Positions 20,897 through 32,828 of a DNA stretch of 64,000 nucleotides are shown here, piece by piece. The translations under genes and the position numbers were made by a program. Under the pieces are notes generated by a model. That model ran no database searches. It was not told the origin of the DNA and worked only from the letters and a program-made list of their open reading frames with translations. The DNA comes from Aspergillus flavus (taxonomy: Eukaryota; Ascomycota; Eurotiomycetes; Eurotiales; Aspergillaceae): contig NC_092404.1 of assembly GCF_009017415.1 (NCBI RefSeq), positions 1,922,001 to 1,986,000 of the forward strand. Direction: 5' to 3'. Each line of letters begins with the position of its first letter. Within the stretch, counting starts at the first letter, position 1.

Positions 20897-23238
20897 GGTA
20901 CTTGGATTGGGGAAATGTATATGAGTTCTGTGATAGGGCTTGGAGCTGATTACTTTGGACTGTTCAATACTTCAAGTTGGTCTGGATGGAATAGCGGGTC
21001 ACAACAGGGATCCTCGTGGTATTTATAGTCTGAGATCTATTAGCACTTATACGATGACACGCTTTGTGGCATTGCGTGGGTTGGATAGCAAAGTTCATTC
21101 TGCTATGAGGGATATTCGTCCAGCCTCGTATGTCTGAAGATTCTCCAATAAAAGTTTGTCGCTGGTCCAAACACCTCCCTTGACAATAGCAAGCGCCAAA
21201 TCATATGCGATGAAGCTTGCACATGTAGTTCTGAGCAGAGCATCTGATGACCGGTTAGCTTCCTCATGAGCACTGGAAGTCTAATGCGCCTTCTAGAGTG
21301 GTGAAAGCCTCGCGTACAGGGCCGAGTTACGCTATACTATGCTTTGGCAAACGTGTTGACAATACTCCGCGTGCTACATCCCAGATGCATGATGCAGGAA
21401 GTTGCAGCCCTCGTAGACCTAGCTCGTGAGACGAAGAAAAGTTAAATCTAGACTTCTTTCTTAAGCAGGATTACTAGCAAGATAGCCCAGAGTATGTCGA
21501 TCCGATGTCTGTGCTATTGAGGCTCTCCCTTCTATTGCGGCATCATTGGCTATCGTCGTATCCTAAAGCAAGGGGCATAATGGGTTCCTTTCCACGTGGA
21601 ACGCTTCAAATATGGGAATTAGTGCACAGTGGTGCTGAACACCACAGAGTATCAATAACACGGCCTGTTGCGGTACAGATAGGGACAATAAAAATATATC
21701 TGATCTTCAATTACTCATACATTGCACAATATCCTCAACCAGCCACAACTTTACGTTGACGGTCCGCGCCGGCAATCGCGCGGGCCGCATGCGTGTATAT
21801 ACATACATACATTTTGGCCATAGTATATCTACAGTGAAGAAAGCACTGCATCACGCTCACATCGGTAGGATGATGTGGGTGGGGTGTGAAGAGTACCGAG
21901 CGTGGGCAATTGCGCTAACACCTGAGAGGAAGTATTTCGCGAACCGAACCCCTTTTATGTGAGGCATTTCAATCTAGTACACTGGCCCACTATGCTGCAT
22001 ACTCTATTCACCGGACTGTGATGTTGCATGTTTTCATTGCAGAGGTCTAGAATTAGCCCATCATGTGATAGACTATGCCCTTTCTTCGGCTCGCTCTTCG
22101 GCAGAATCCGGTGACTTTGCAAAGATTCGTACTCAGTAACCCAAACAAGCAAAGCCTTGTCCCTTCGGATCAATATTCCTACAGCCAAGACTAAAGTGAG
22201 GCTCCATCGGTAGTAGTAACTTGAGCACTAACAAACCCAGTAGCCCATCATAAGGCATCAGTGCCTCTCTGATTAGATATGGTAGACGCGACGATCAGTC
22301 TCGTGGCTGGGTCATGTTCAGTAGCTAGTTGCAATCTGCCGGAAAGTTGTGAAGATCACCACACCAAAAGCACATTTGATCTGTTTTTCTGGCATAAGAT
22401 ATGCTGGATGATATCACATATGATAGACTAGTGTCTTCATGTTATCTAGTTATGGGCCTATTAAAACTGGGACTGAGACAACTGTACCGTTCCTCAAGTA
22501 TCGCCCCACTCCAAGATGATTGATTCTGAATGAGGTCCAAACGTTATTGGTTGGAAATTGGGCTTTTGATTCATATTGAAGCCTTGAACGCTATGGCTTT
22601 TACCCCGCTATGTGGGGCAGTAGAGCACGACATTGATTGTCGTTGCATGACTCGCTCGCGATTGAAGGAGAACCTATCAGGTTTGTTCAAGAGAGGGTCG
22701 TCTTAATGAGGTAACATCCATAGCTAATGGTGCATATTGGTTCGTGAAAAGCGAAGCCAGTCACATCACTTATTCGATTAGTTGTTTTCGAAATGGGCAA
22801 TATCGATTTATTGTTCTATGTAACTCTAGATCCAAGATTGCACCACATGTCCGAGGGAGAAGGTGCCTAGGGGCTTTTAAAATTGAAAAATTCTAGTTCC
22901 CATCTGTCTGTAGCCTTGTCGCTTCTATTTTCGCTCCGGGTGTGGCTGTTATTGACAAATAACGAATGCCAAAGCAACTTGAGACTTCGAAGGACATCCC
23001 CTGCTCCTCAAGACATAGTTCCTACATGCCATTTGTAGATCCTATTGGCGAAGTTATGCCCCTTCTGCAGAGGCCCGAACACGACGGAATCATTGTCACA
23101 AGGAGTCAATCCCAGCCAATGTGGCAGTTAGCCCAGTTCATGAGTAATGATGATAGCCTCAAGGCACAAGTGGCACAGAAGGCGCCCAGACCATCGCGAA
23201 AGCTCACGTAACCAAAGGAGATGTTAGAAGTGTGAGTT
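20897..23238. other. Long intergenic region, no gene assigned
   Basis: About 2.3 kb with only short open frames. The plus-strand frame 22966-23211 is peptide-like but unrecognised. The left end is the flavoenzyme promoter. Confidence 0.4.
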
Positions 23239-24506
23239 TTAGACATTTTCATCATCTTCATTTGTGTATGAGGCTGAATAATACGACAGTATAACTGATA
23301 GGTCTGGTGGTGGAAGTTGTTCACGCTTTGCACCATACTCAAGCAGCAGACTGACCACATCCTGGTGTTCGTTCGCATCAGCACATGCGAGTGCTGTCAT
23401 GCGATGCCAGTTTTTGCGCTCCAGATCAGGAGGACCCTTTTCAAGCAGTAATTTAACCACAACCTTATCTCCGTTCTTAGCGGCGTGTATCAGTGGTGTA
23501 TTACTATCCTCATCCTCGCAGTTCATATCGGCACCTCTTTCGAGCAGCAGGCTGACTAGACCCTTATGTCCCTGTATAGCAGCCCATATCAGTGGTGTGT
23601 AGTCTTCCTCATCTTTACACTCGATATCAGCACCATTATCAAGTAGTAACCTAGCCACATGCTCATGTCCCTGAAAAGTAGCGATTAGCAGTGGTGTGCA
23701 ATCAATGATGCGATCAATGAACTCTCCATGTCCAGGATTGGCACCATTTTCAAGTAACAGTCTGACAATGCCCTCATCTCATGTCCTCTGCTAGAAGCAT
23801 ATGCTAGTGGCGTGCAACCGCTATCATCTCCGTGCTAGATATTCGCACCCTTTTCGACTAGCAGCCTAAATATTCTCTCGTGGCCCTTCTTAGCAGCCCA
23901 AATTAATGGGGTATAACCCTTCGTATCTCCATACTCCGGATTAGCACCCTTTTCAAGTAACAGTCTGGCCACACCCTCATGTCCTTCCATCGCGGCATAT
24001 GTTAGGGATGTACAATCACCACAATCCATACGATTGACGAAAGCACCTTTTTCAAGCAGTAGCTTAACAACACCTTCGTGTCCATTTTTGGCAGCGCATA
24101 TTAGTGCTGTGGAGGCCGTATAGTCTTCATTCTCCAGGTTAGCACCCTTTTCGAGCAACAATCTAACCAAATCTTCATCTCCATTGGATGCAGCATATAT
24201 CAGTGGTGTGCAGTCATTCTTATCTTTGCAGTCTATATTGGCGCCTCTTTGAAGCATTGTCTCTATAGTTGAGATATGTCCTTTTTTGGAGTACTATGAC
24301 AGTGATGAGCCAGAACACTTAATATCATGACTGTATAGCGGGACCATTCGTTGAATAGCGTAGACACGGGAAGTTGTCAATAACATAGAGAGAACATCCT
24401 TCGCAGTCGGGAGGTTTTCAATGATTAGAAGCAGTACCTCATTTGGAAGGTCGAGGAGAGGCATTGGAAGGATAGAAGTAGTCTTGTGATTACAGTTGTT
24501 CAACAA
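23239..24506 (-). pseudogene. F-box/ankyrin-repeat gene broken by two stops and a 5-base duplication
   Basis: The ATG at 24506 begins an N-terminal F-box ('PLLDLPNEVLLLIIENLP' and 'VLSMLLTTSRVYAI'), followed by about nine ankyrin repeats ('GYTPLIWAAKKGHE', 'STALICAAKNGHE', 'VVKLLLEKGA') to the stop at 23239. Three lesions interrupt it. TAG codons at about 24292 and 23836 sit in frame, with good repeat sequence on both sides. Near 23775 the string ATGAG is present twice in a row, adding 5 bases and shifting the frame. An intact version would be a substrate adaptor of an SCF-type ubiquitin ligase, with the ankyrin array choosing targets (family knowledge). Both stops are one C-to-T change away from a glutamine codon. 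Confidence 0.85.
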
Positions 24507-24924
24507 CTCTGATTAAATATATCCGCTTTACTGATTGGAATAATAAATGCAGTGAGGTCGTTGGGTAAAACGAAGCAGGAGAGAAAAGAGTTTGATCTCA
24601 ACCTCAGCTGAATTCCATATTATCACATGACCAGTATACACACCATACCAGAAGTAGTAACACTGTGGCGCAGGCTACCCAGTAGTGGATCTTAATTATT
24701 CTTCATTCACGGAGTAGTATGGAGTACATTGTGTGTATAGCCAGGTACCGCAACCAAAACATGTTTAAATGGCTCTTATAGAGAGCGAAAAGGACACTCT
24801 GTGGGGCGATCTACAGTATTCCAACAAAAATATAATCTTTTTTATTTTTAGAACTCCATATTCACGGAGTCAGTAATGCCGTAGGTATTGATATCAGTAT
24901 CGTACCTAATGCCGAATGACAGTC
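24507..24924. other. Intergenic spacer
   Basis: AT-rich, no coding-like frame. Confidence 0.5.
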
Positions 24925-26987
24925 TCACAAAGCAAGCCGCTCAATATCCTCATTAGCATCCCCATGCGAAAAGAAATTGCTAATATTCGAACTCTTCCGC
25001 TTCAACCACCGCTTCCACCACCACTCCCCATGCTGATCCTGATGCACATCACACGGCAACAAAATAGCATGATCCAACGCATGCGGCAAACCACGATGCC
25101 TCCCCCGCACCTGCATAGCAATAATGATCAACTTCGACATCGGGTTAAACTGCGCACTGAGACTCGTCTCCGTCTTTGGATAGCCCAACGAGAGCCCCAC
25201 CGTTCCATACGCGGAGACAATCTCGAACAGAAGTGGGAAAAGAGAGAACGCGAAGTCGCGGCCGTGGGTTTGTTGGATCCGCTTGCCCTCTGTGACGGAG
25301 ATGAGGAAGAACCCGAGCATCACGTACCACAGGTCAAATCCGAGTTGGCGCTGGATGTGGGCGGCCAGGCCGTGGGGGTTGGGTTTGTCTTCGTCGTCGT
25401 AGATGCCGAGGCTTTTTTCTTCGTAGACGTTAGTTTTGCGGATGGCGATTGCGATTGGGAACGCCGAGATGTACATCATTACTACGAAGGAGACTTGGAC
25501 TGCGGGGTGGAGTGTCCCGAGAGAGGTGATTGAGAAGCCGGCAGTTCGGGTGGAGGCGATTTGGAATAGCCCGTCTACGAGACGGAGACCGGGTGAGAAG
25601 GGATTGCTTTGTGGGTTCTGTGGGAACATCACTACTTAGTTGACATGTTTGCAGACGTACTATACAATGTCGAACTCACCTCTTGAAGTGTGTAGAAAAC
25701 AAAAAGGTCCAGAGCGTTGAGCAGGAGGAGAACACCTGCTAGTCTCCACGTCTCTGATCCAGGAAAGAGCATCGTAAAGCATCGTCGGGGATGTTCGAGC
25801 AAATAATGTACCTCGTCGTCTAACGGAGACCCGTACGTTGTAAATTTGGATATCAACCAGATGATCAAGCGCAGCATGCACGGAAAGCCTGTGTTCCCGA
25901 TAACCACCAAAAAGGTCATCACTAATAGTGGAAATGCGGCGTTTCGGAACGAAGCCATGGAGTCGGGGCTCAAAGTATACCCTAGATCATGAAAAGCTGA
26001 ACCAGCAGTAAATACTGCCCACCACGGTCGGTTCAAACCCATGTCTTTGACCATCCCTCCATACTTGGAGTCCATCATAATCCACGGAATAAACAGGATA
26101 ATGCCGAGTAGATGGAAAGCCAGAAAGTACCCGACCAAGATGACCATCAATGTTTTCAACGCCCTGTATTCGATCCCTCCTAGCTCTTCCTTCTGATCCT
26201 CATCCCAGTCGGAATAACTCGCAATCGAATGCTGCCACATCAACGACGGCAAAACAGGCGTGTTTGGGCTGTCTGTCCGTGGGAAAGCTTCATTGACTGC
26301 CTCAGAAAACGAGCGACGACGAGAAAAAGAGGATCGTCGCTTCTGTCTTGCTTCATAGTCCCTGTCAGATTCATAAAATGTGATACGTGGACTAGAAGGG
26401 CCTATGGCAGCTGGCTTGAAAGTTTGGTAACCGACGGGAGACTGATCCCCGACTTGTGTCTTGGGAGATGCTCCAGGGGAGATCTCGTCGTCCGTACTTC
26501 CGAGTAGGGGTTGCTCTTCGTCGTCCCTATCTGAAGAGTCAAATGCAGTAGTAGTCGTATCTGTCGTATCCGTAATAGTTCTGTTCAAGCCTATCGGCCT
26601 TCGGGCTTCATAGTCGAGTGCCTGGTTCATTCGCTGTCGCTGACTGTGACATACTGCTTTGGCCTCACGGATGGCACTTTTGAAGCGTTTCCGAAACCAG
26701 TAAATCCTGATCAAAACAAGTAATGTATGAAGGAACACTACGTTGGTCACCATAGGGACCAGCCATAGCGTTATCTGTTGCGATATATGCAGATCTTTCA
26801 GGTCGATGGGATTGAGCCCAGTTTGGGTAGCGGCACCGGAGGCGAGAAGCAAGGCATCGACAAAACTTAGACCCCCTGGAATGTAAAGAATGATTGAAGC
26901 CACCAGAGCCCAGATGATGATATAAAAATAATGATGGTGAAGTCGTAGGGGAGAGGAATCAGCCTGTGGCTCAGGGTAGGGGGGCAT
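24925..26987 (-). CDS. TRK/HKT-type potassium transporter
   Basis: Exons 26987-25680 and 25617-24925, joined in frame over a 62-nt intron (GTGAGT...CACAG), give 666 residues. TM segments begin at about residue 20 ('YFYIIIWALVASIILYIPGG') and continue with the first pore-loop region 'SGAATQTGLNP'. A long charged Ser/Asp-rich cytosolic loop spans about residues 130-270. Further M-P-M units carry 'AVFTAGSAFHDLGYTL' and 'VVIGNTGFPCMLR'. On exon 2 'FQIASTRTAGFSI' and 'VSAYGTVGLSLG' provide the later filter-type glycines. TRK proteins take up K+ (some also Na+) across the plasma membrane using the membrane potential. The loop is shorter than in yeast Trk1, and the protein is on the short side for the family. 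No operon-like context. Confidence 0.9.
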
Positions 26988-28393
26988 GGAGGGAAGAGGG
27001 TCTAGTCGCGAAATACCCTCCAGAAGGTCTGCGGCACGGGTGTAAGGACGAGAAGGAAAAATTCACGATCGTGGCAGTGAGCAGGAGTAACATGTCTAAA
27101 ATAAATACTGTGGGATCATCGTGAAGTGAGGAGGTCAAAGTTGAGTGGCTGCGGATACCCTGAGAAATGCCTCATTCTCATGGCTCTAATGGTTTTGCCG
27201 GCACTACGCCCTAGTTTTGTAAGCGTTACAAAAAGCATGTAACTGTAGCTCCTGTGGGGCTTTTATAGGCCGGAAGTACTCAGTACCAAAGATTTCACTC
27301 GAGAAAATCCTGACGCAATTGTGCGACAGGATCAAGGAGGCAACAGCTGAAGGAAGGGAGGCGAATTTTTAGGGCCAGACCCATTGATTGCTCCGTTTAA
27401 TCACTCATGCTTCCGCCATTGACATCAACGAATTCTCCCCGGACCCAAGGATCGTCAACCTAATTCCGTATAAGCATAAGCGAGGAGATAAATCAAGAAG
27501 GAAAATTAAACAAAAACATAGACGGAGTAGACGTCACGCAACTGCTCCCTCGTATCAATGTGGTAGTCCAACCACGTGACACATTTATATATGAACAATC
27601 CTCAGAAGGTTCTCGGTATGATCTCCTAAACGTCACCTTTGCTCTCCTATAAGCAAACACTATGCAAACCTTGTCGCTTTGCGTAATGTTAGCTGTGATG
27701 TGAGATCCAAATGTAAAGGTTGTCCCGAAAAGTCACTTTATTGTTCGACCGTATACGAAACAACTCTCCTGTTTTTAAGATTCTGAGATATGTCGTGCTG
27801 CACCCACAGAATATGTCTGGCCTGCTAATATTGACGAAATAACAGTCTGAAACATCTCATACCTCGAGTACAGACCTTTTCTAGAGTTAGAACGGCGGAT
27901 GTACACCCAAGGTGTCCCTGACGGTTCCCTAGTTGGAGTGCTACAGAGTCCTGTTACATGCCACCCTTCTGTTCCATTATACGCAAATCCAGGAGATATT
28001 ATACCTTCTTAGCAGTATTCATATAGCTGGTTTATATGGAAGGCGAGTGCGCGTTTGGATTAATAGGGAGATTGATATGTGAGCTCGGTCACTAAAGAAA
28101 TACAGCGATAAAATAGTCGATATTGCTACGAAAGAAAACAGTAATCAAGGCAATTGCGCATGTAAGACAGAAGTGGCTTATTAACCTCAGATTCTGCAAG
28201 GTGGATACTTGGTGGTAAAAGTGTCGAGTATACGGGTTCTCCTTCCACCATTCACTGCCCACATGGCTCCTTACCTGTAATTCACTATGCGTGCCCTCCC
28301 CAAACAGCTGTCTCAACTCCTCCAAGCCTTCCAGTCTACTGTCCTTATTCACACAGCAAAATACCCTTTCCATCAGGGATCTCTCCAATCACC
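26988..28393. other. Divergent promoter region
   Basis: About 1.4 kb between two divergently transcribed genes, with no supported ORF. Confidence 0.45.
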
Positions 28394-29362
28394 ATGGCGG
28401 AGTCACTGGCTAGTATCATCAAGCTATCTGTACGCGAACCATATCAACAAAGCCCCGTTATCGAAACTGACACAAACTAGCTACCCCTGGCAAATGAAGA
28501 CCTCGGACGCCTCATTAGACGTATCGAGAAGCACGGTCCATTCGAAAATACTCTGACCGTTACTTTCGCGCAGGAACACGTACAGTCCATATTACTTGAA
28601 AAGCCTAATCTGCAGACCATAACGGTACAAAAGGTGTCACAGGGACAAACCAGCGATGACACACTCACGAAGACCACCCAAAAGGCCAGACGCGTGAAGG
28701 TACGTCGCGTCTTATCGTGTCGAAGATGATTCTTTAATACACGAGGATTGACAGATGGCCTTCCTTTTAGAGACCGTCAACCTTGAAGCTGGAGGCGCCA
28801 TCACAGAAAAACAAGACGGAAATCAGTATCCAATCAGAGGAATCATCCACAACTCAACAAGCCTTAGGCATGATAAACATCGCGAACCTTAGCGAACAAG
28901 AGACAGCCGACCTGATCACAATCATGTGTCCAGCCGACTTGGCGGGCGTGAAATGCAATCAGGCAGATTGCAAGTTTCTTAGACGATGTGAGGTCAGTCT
29001 CACATTTCTCGTCCCTTACCTGTTACTGACATGGTACTCATAACATATTTTCCGCAAGATAATAGTCTATGCAAGAACATGAATCCATCATCTGTGCCAT
29101 GGAAAGATGCACCTATATCCACGGTTTAAAAGTTTCGTGCCTGAAGATCCTCGAGAAGAGAGGTTGTGTCATGTTTTTCCTGTCCCAGTTGAATCCGAGT
29201 CACTGCAAGTTCGGCCATGACCATCGAGCGGCGAGGTTGTTCAACTACAAGGAGGGTTCCGCGTGTCATGGGGTGTTGGATTTGGAGACTAATAAGCAAC
29301 GTCGGCTTAATGGTCAAGGACCAACTGATTTTGGGCTCGTACCTCGGGCTGGCACGGTTTGA
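28394..29362 (+). CDS. Cys/His-rich (CCCH-like) protein
   Basis: Four exons by splice signals: 28394-28429, 28481-28699, 28771-28992 and 29066-29362. All junctions are in phase 0, giving 257 residues. The first intron (GTACGC...CTGAC...CTAG, 51 nt) removes an in-frame stop, which supports the model. The N-terminal half is charged and helical ('LANEDLGRLIRRIEKHG', 'SILLEKPNLQTITVQKV'). The C-terminal half holds 'CPADLAGVKC', a C-x8-C pair like that of CCCH fingers, then 'CNQADCKFLRRC', 'CAMERCTYIH', 'CLKILEKRGC' and 'CKFGHDH'. The spacing is not exactly C-x8-C-x5-C-x3-H, so I call it CCCH-like. Such modules usually bind RNA; here that is inference only. Confidence 0.6.
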
Positions 29363-30097
29363 TTCATAAGGAAACGAAATCAGCGCAAATATATGGTGGA
29401 ATAGTGTAGTTGATGGCACTTGGTATGCGGAAGTGATGTCTGGGTCTCTTCTATTGGCTTTTGACGGAATGCATGACTGGTGACTCTATTGATACCAATT
29501 GATTGACAAGGTGTTGGTGATGTATTAGCGTGTGGGCGAGCTTAAGTGTCTTTTGATGGCAAGACCTTCGTATTTATCCAAATCTACATATCTAAGCCAA
29601 ATCTCGATTACTGCGATTTCTGTTCTCGTCTTCGAAGTCAACACACATACACACATCGTACTATACTATGACCGATGCAGTTGCTGGCTCGCTTTCGTCC
29701 CACCATTAACCTACCTACATCGTTGATATAGCTACCTAGTATTAAGTCGAGTTGAAATGTAGACAGCGGAAAATCAACGCTTTGTGATTGTACTAGCTAT
29801 CAGTAGAAACACCCCTTTAACATCCACTTAGTCCAGCCAAGATTCCCGTTAGAGTAGTACATCAAAAGGTCCATTGCATGGCTAATACACCGCCAATTTT
29901 CCAAACCAAAACATGCCGATAACAGCAAGGGAAAGCGTCACAGGACGTCCAAAGATTACCAGTTCTCTCGCACAACTTTTTCGCCCTTCTTTTCCTTCTG
30001 AGGCCAACTATTTCCTCCGTCGTCACAAGGCCCCCAACCCACCTTTGAAGGACCAAGAATCTTATCGTCGGTCGGATCGTCAAGTGGGACATCTGAA
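29363..30097. other. Intergenic spacer
   Basis: No recognisable gene; short minus-strand frames at 29862-30097 match nothing I know. Confidence 0.4.
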
Positions 30098-31190
30098 TCA
30101 CCGCCTAGTCACATCTGGAGTATTGCCCTGAATATCAATGCGCATGACCACGTCCTTCTGCAGCAAATCCTTCCAGTGCTCAACCAGCTCGTACTTGCAC
30201 ATTGTCTTGCTGCCAAACTATAGGTGATTGGACAGTTTCCCAGACGCAATATCTTCGTTGCCGACAGAGAGAAGACAGCCCTTTGCTCTGGTAAGTCCCA
30301 GATTAACCCGACGGCTTTTCCTGAAGAAAGCCAAGGTCGGAGCGCCTCTCCGAGTTGGTGACTGTCCAGTCTACCAGTACGACGCCCGCTTCGTGGCCTT
30401 GGGCCGCATCGATCGTGAGGACCTTTGGGAGACGTTCAAAGGCCACGCCAGTTCTTTGAGAAAGCCTTTGGAGGGCCTCGATGTACAGGCTCTTTTGGCC
30501 CAGATATGGCACGAGCAATGTAAAGGTATAACCATCGACGGGAAGGATGCGTTCTATGAGTGTCATCACTGTGGTAACGTTTGCCACATTGTAACGCGAC
30601 ATGGTCCTTTCATCCCTGGCCATTGTCCCATTGATTGAGATCCCGAGGAGGTGACAGTTGACCCTGTTCATGTCTTGCTCGGGATAGTGCATCAAGATCC
30701 ATTCCTTGAGGCCGTTGAGGAAGGTAGGAGGAATGGCGATGCCATGAGTCGAGGTCGCGTTCCTCCTTTTCCCCTCGTATGTGTACCTATTGGGGAATTC
30801 CCAGAGCTCAGGCCTCATGCGCTGTTGTATATTCATCGACACCTTGGTCTCTGTGGACCGAAGAATTCTGTCGAACAATGATCGACTGATCTGGGAGGCA
30901 AAATCGTTGAAAGGTTCATCCTCCGAATTCATGACGACAGGACCCAGCTGAAACCTGTCTCCAAACCGAATAATGCCCTTGATATCATGAGCCCTGCTCA
31001 GGGCAGCGACAGGAATCCACGCCTCGGTCTCGAGACATTGGCCACCTTCGTCTGCAATCACAACAATACCGCGTGATGGGGTTACATCGTTCTGTGTCCT
31101 GAGTCCATACTTTCGAACGATGTCCGTGTCAACGACCTGACTGGTGCAAAGCAAAATTTTTGCTATATTGACACGCGTTCCGACAATACC
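30098..31190 (-). pseudogene. SF1 (UPF1/DNA2-like) helicase, C-terminal relic
   Basis: The 5' half is missing: recognisable sequence starts near 31190 with 'ILLCTSQVVDTDIV'. It continues through motif II ('VVIADEGGQCLETEAW'), motif III ('RFGDRFQLGPVV'), 'IQQRMRPELWEFP' (motif IV) and motif V ('LTIDAAQGHEAGVVLVDWT'). At about 30313 the frame slips by one base; motif VI ('VNLGLTRAKGCL') is found only in the next frame. Farther on, a TAG near 30220 interrupts a continuing helical tail that ends at 30098. An intact copy would be an NTP-driven RNA/DNA helicase. With no Walker A, one frameshift and one stop, this copy is dead. The in-frame preservation of motifs II-V suggests recent loss. Confidence 0.8.
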
Positions 31191-32670
31191 TGTATAGCGC
31201 GCCGGAATAGATTTCTATCTTTCTTGAGAAGATAAATTTTCAGTAAGGGATTAAAAGTATTATGTATTTAAAGGAAATCCTGTTGTCTGGGGAATATTTC
31301 TGTTAGTCAATTGAAAAATCATTCATCGGTACCGTGACCTCATCTAAGTGAAGGTATGGATTCAAAGAGGTGGCTAATTTCCTCTAGTATCCTGAGGTCG
31401 TGGTTCTATCTAGTAAAGTGCAGGGTGAAATCCTGCTGTGGAATTTTCTCACAATTGGGATTCAATCTATATGAGAATACGCCACATCCCTAAACAAATT
31501 CAATTTGCCTCCTACATCTTTTGTTGATTACACCTTGTTGAAAAACGCGTTTGCATGTGTTTGAAATTTTGATGTATACTAGTATCTTGGAGGCTGTGCT
31601 CTGTTGACCTCTTTGTGCCGCAGCACCATTTTTCCTCATGTCTCCTCCATAGCCATAGTAGACTTTGGGATGCCCATCGTTATCAGTTTATCTGATATGC
31701 AAATCGACATCATTGCTGAGTCACATGGACTTCTACTGACTGTAATACCGTACAGAGATGGCGGACCATAGCTGCTAAGCTGCAAGTCAGTCAAGATGAA
31801 AGTTCTACATATGATAACGGGTGAGGTACTAAGTAATATTTCACCATGTGCCGTATATCCGTTTATTTTGACCAACCAGCAGCTATAGTCCATCGTAGTG
31901 GCCCCTTAGAGGTGATACTAGCGCGAGCACTACAAGTTAAAGGACTCCCAGAATTTACAGATACAGCCTTGTTGTGTGATTGGCCAACCATGACAAAGGA
32001 ACTTCATCGCTACAGAGAAGTGGCATTCTCTAGTGAACATTAAAACTCAAGTCTTGTCAGCACAGAAGGGATTTTCTCGCCCGGTGCGAAAGTTCGCTTG
32101 TGGGAATGAAAATATTCTGCATTTGAAACTCTTTCAACCAGATTAGGATACTAAGATATACTTTAACTGTACTCTTCAATAGAGTCAACCCTATTCAATC
32201 AAGCATTACAACAGTCTAAGAACTCACAAGCCGAGAGTATTCCCATGATACAGTGACAAACACTCCTATACTTCGAAGATTCAGTGGATATATCATACCA
32301 GATTTCACAATTCAATTGCCCGCGATCAAACCAACATATCAATTGGCCCATCAGCTCTTATTCACAACTGCCAAGTGTCGGTTTATTCTCTGCGTTTTTG
32401 AGATCATAACCAATCTCGAATAGGTCTTGCCAATCCGCCAAGACATATATGCTTGCTTGATAACACCGATTTTCGGTACAATAACGAAGACTGGGATGCA
32501 CTCAGCCTGACGGTCTACCATTTTAACGCAGGACACATTGGCAATTCTGCCCTGGACAACCAATCAGAATGTTGTGTTTCTTTGTTTATTCAATTCAAGT
32601 AGACCAACAGGTAAGGTTGTGTTTGTTCTTAAGCTTGCTCCGGAAGGCGGTAATTGACGTGACCAGAGCA
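31191..32670. other. AT-rich intergenic region
   Basis: About 1.5 kb where the missing 5' half of the helicase might be expected; no helicase motif or other gene found. Confidence 0.45.
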
Positions 32671-32765
32671 TCTCCATTACTCCTTCCTCCATTACTCCTT
32701 CCTCCATTAATCCTTCCTCCATTACTCCTCCACTACTCCTCTAATACTCCTCCATTACTCCTTTA
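32671..32765. repeat. CTCCATTAC-type minisatellite
   Basis: About seven units of 11-15 bases built on CTCCATTACTCCTTC, shortening and diverging toward the right. It lies 60-160 bases before the caspase-like reading frame. Confidence 0.9.
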
Positions 32766-32828
32766 TTATCATCCCACTATATGTAACGGCGGGAAGCTAT
32801 ATAGGTCTGACCAGGGCATTCTGAATCG

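Noticed and set aside
22966..23211. 81-codon plus-strand frame with peptide-like composition
   Set aside because: No motif, no splicing partner and no recognisable family.
24916..25533. 205-codon plus-strand ORF
   Set aside because: It is the antisense shadow of the second exon of the potassium transporter.
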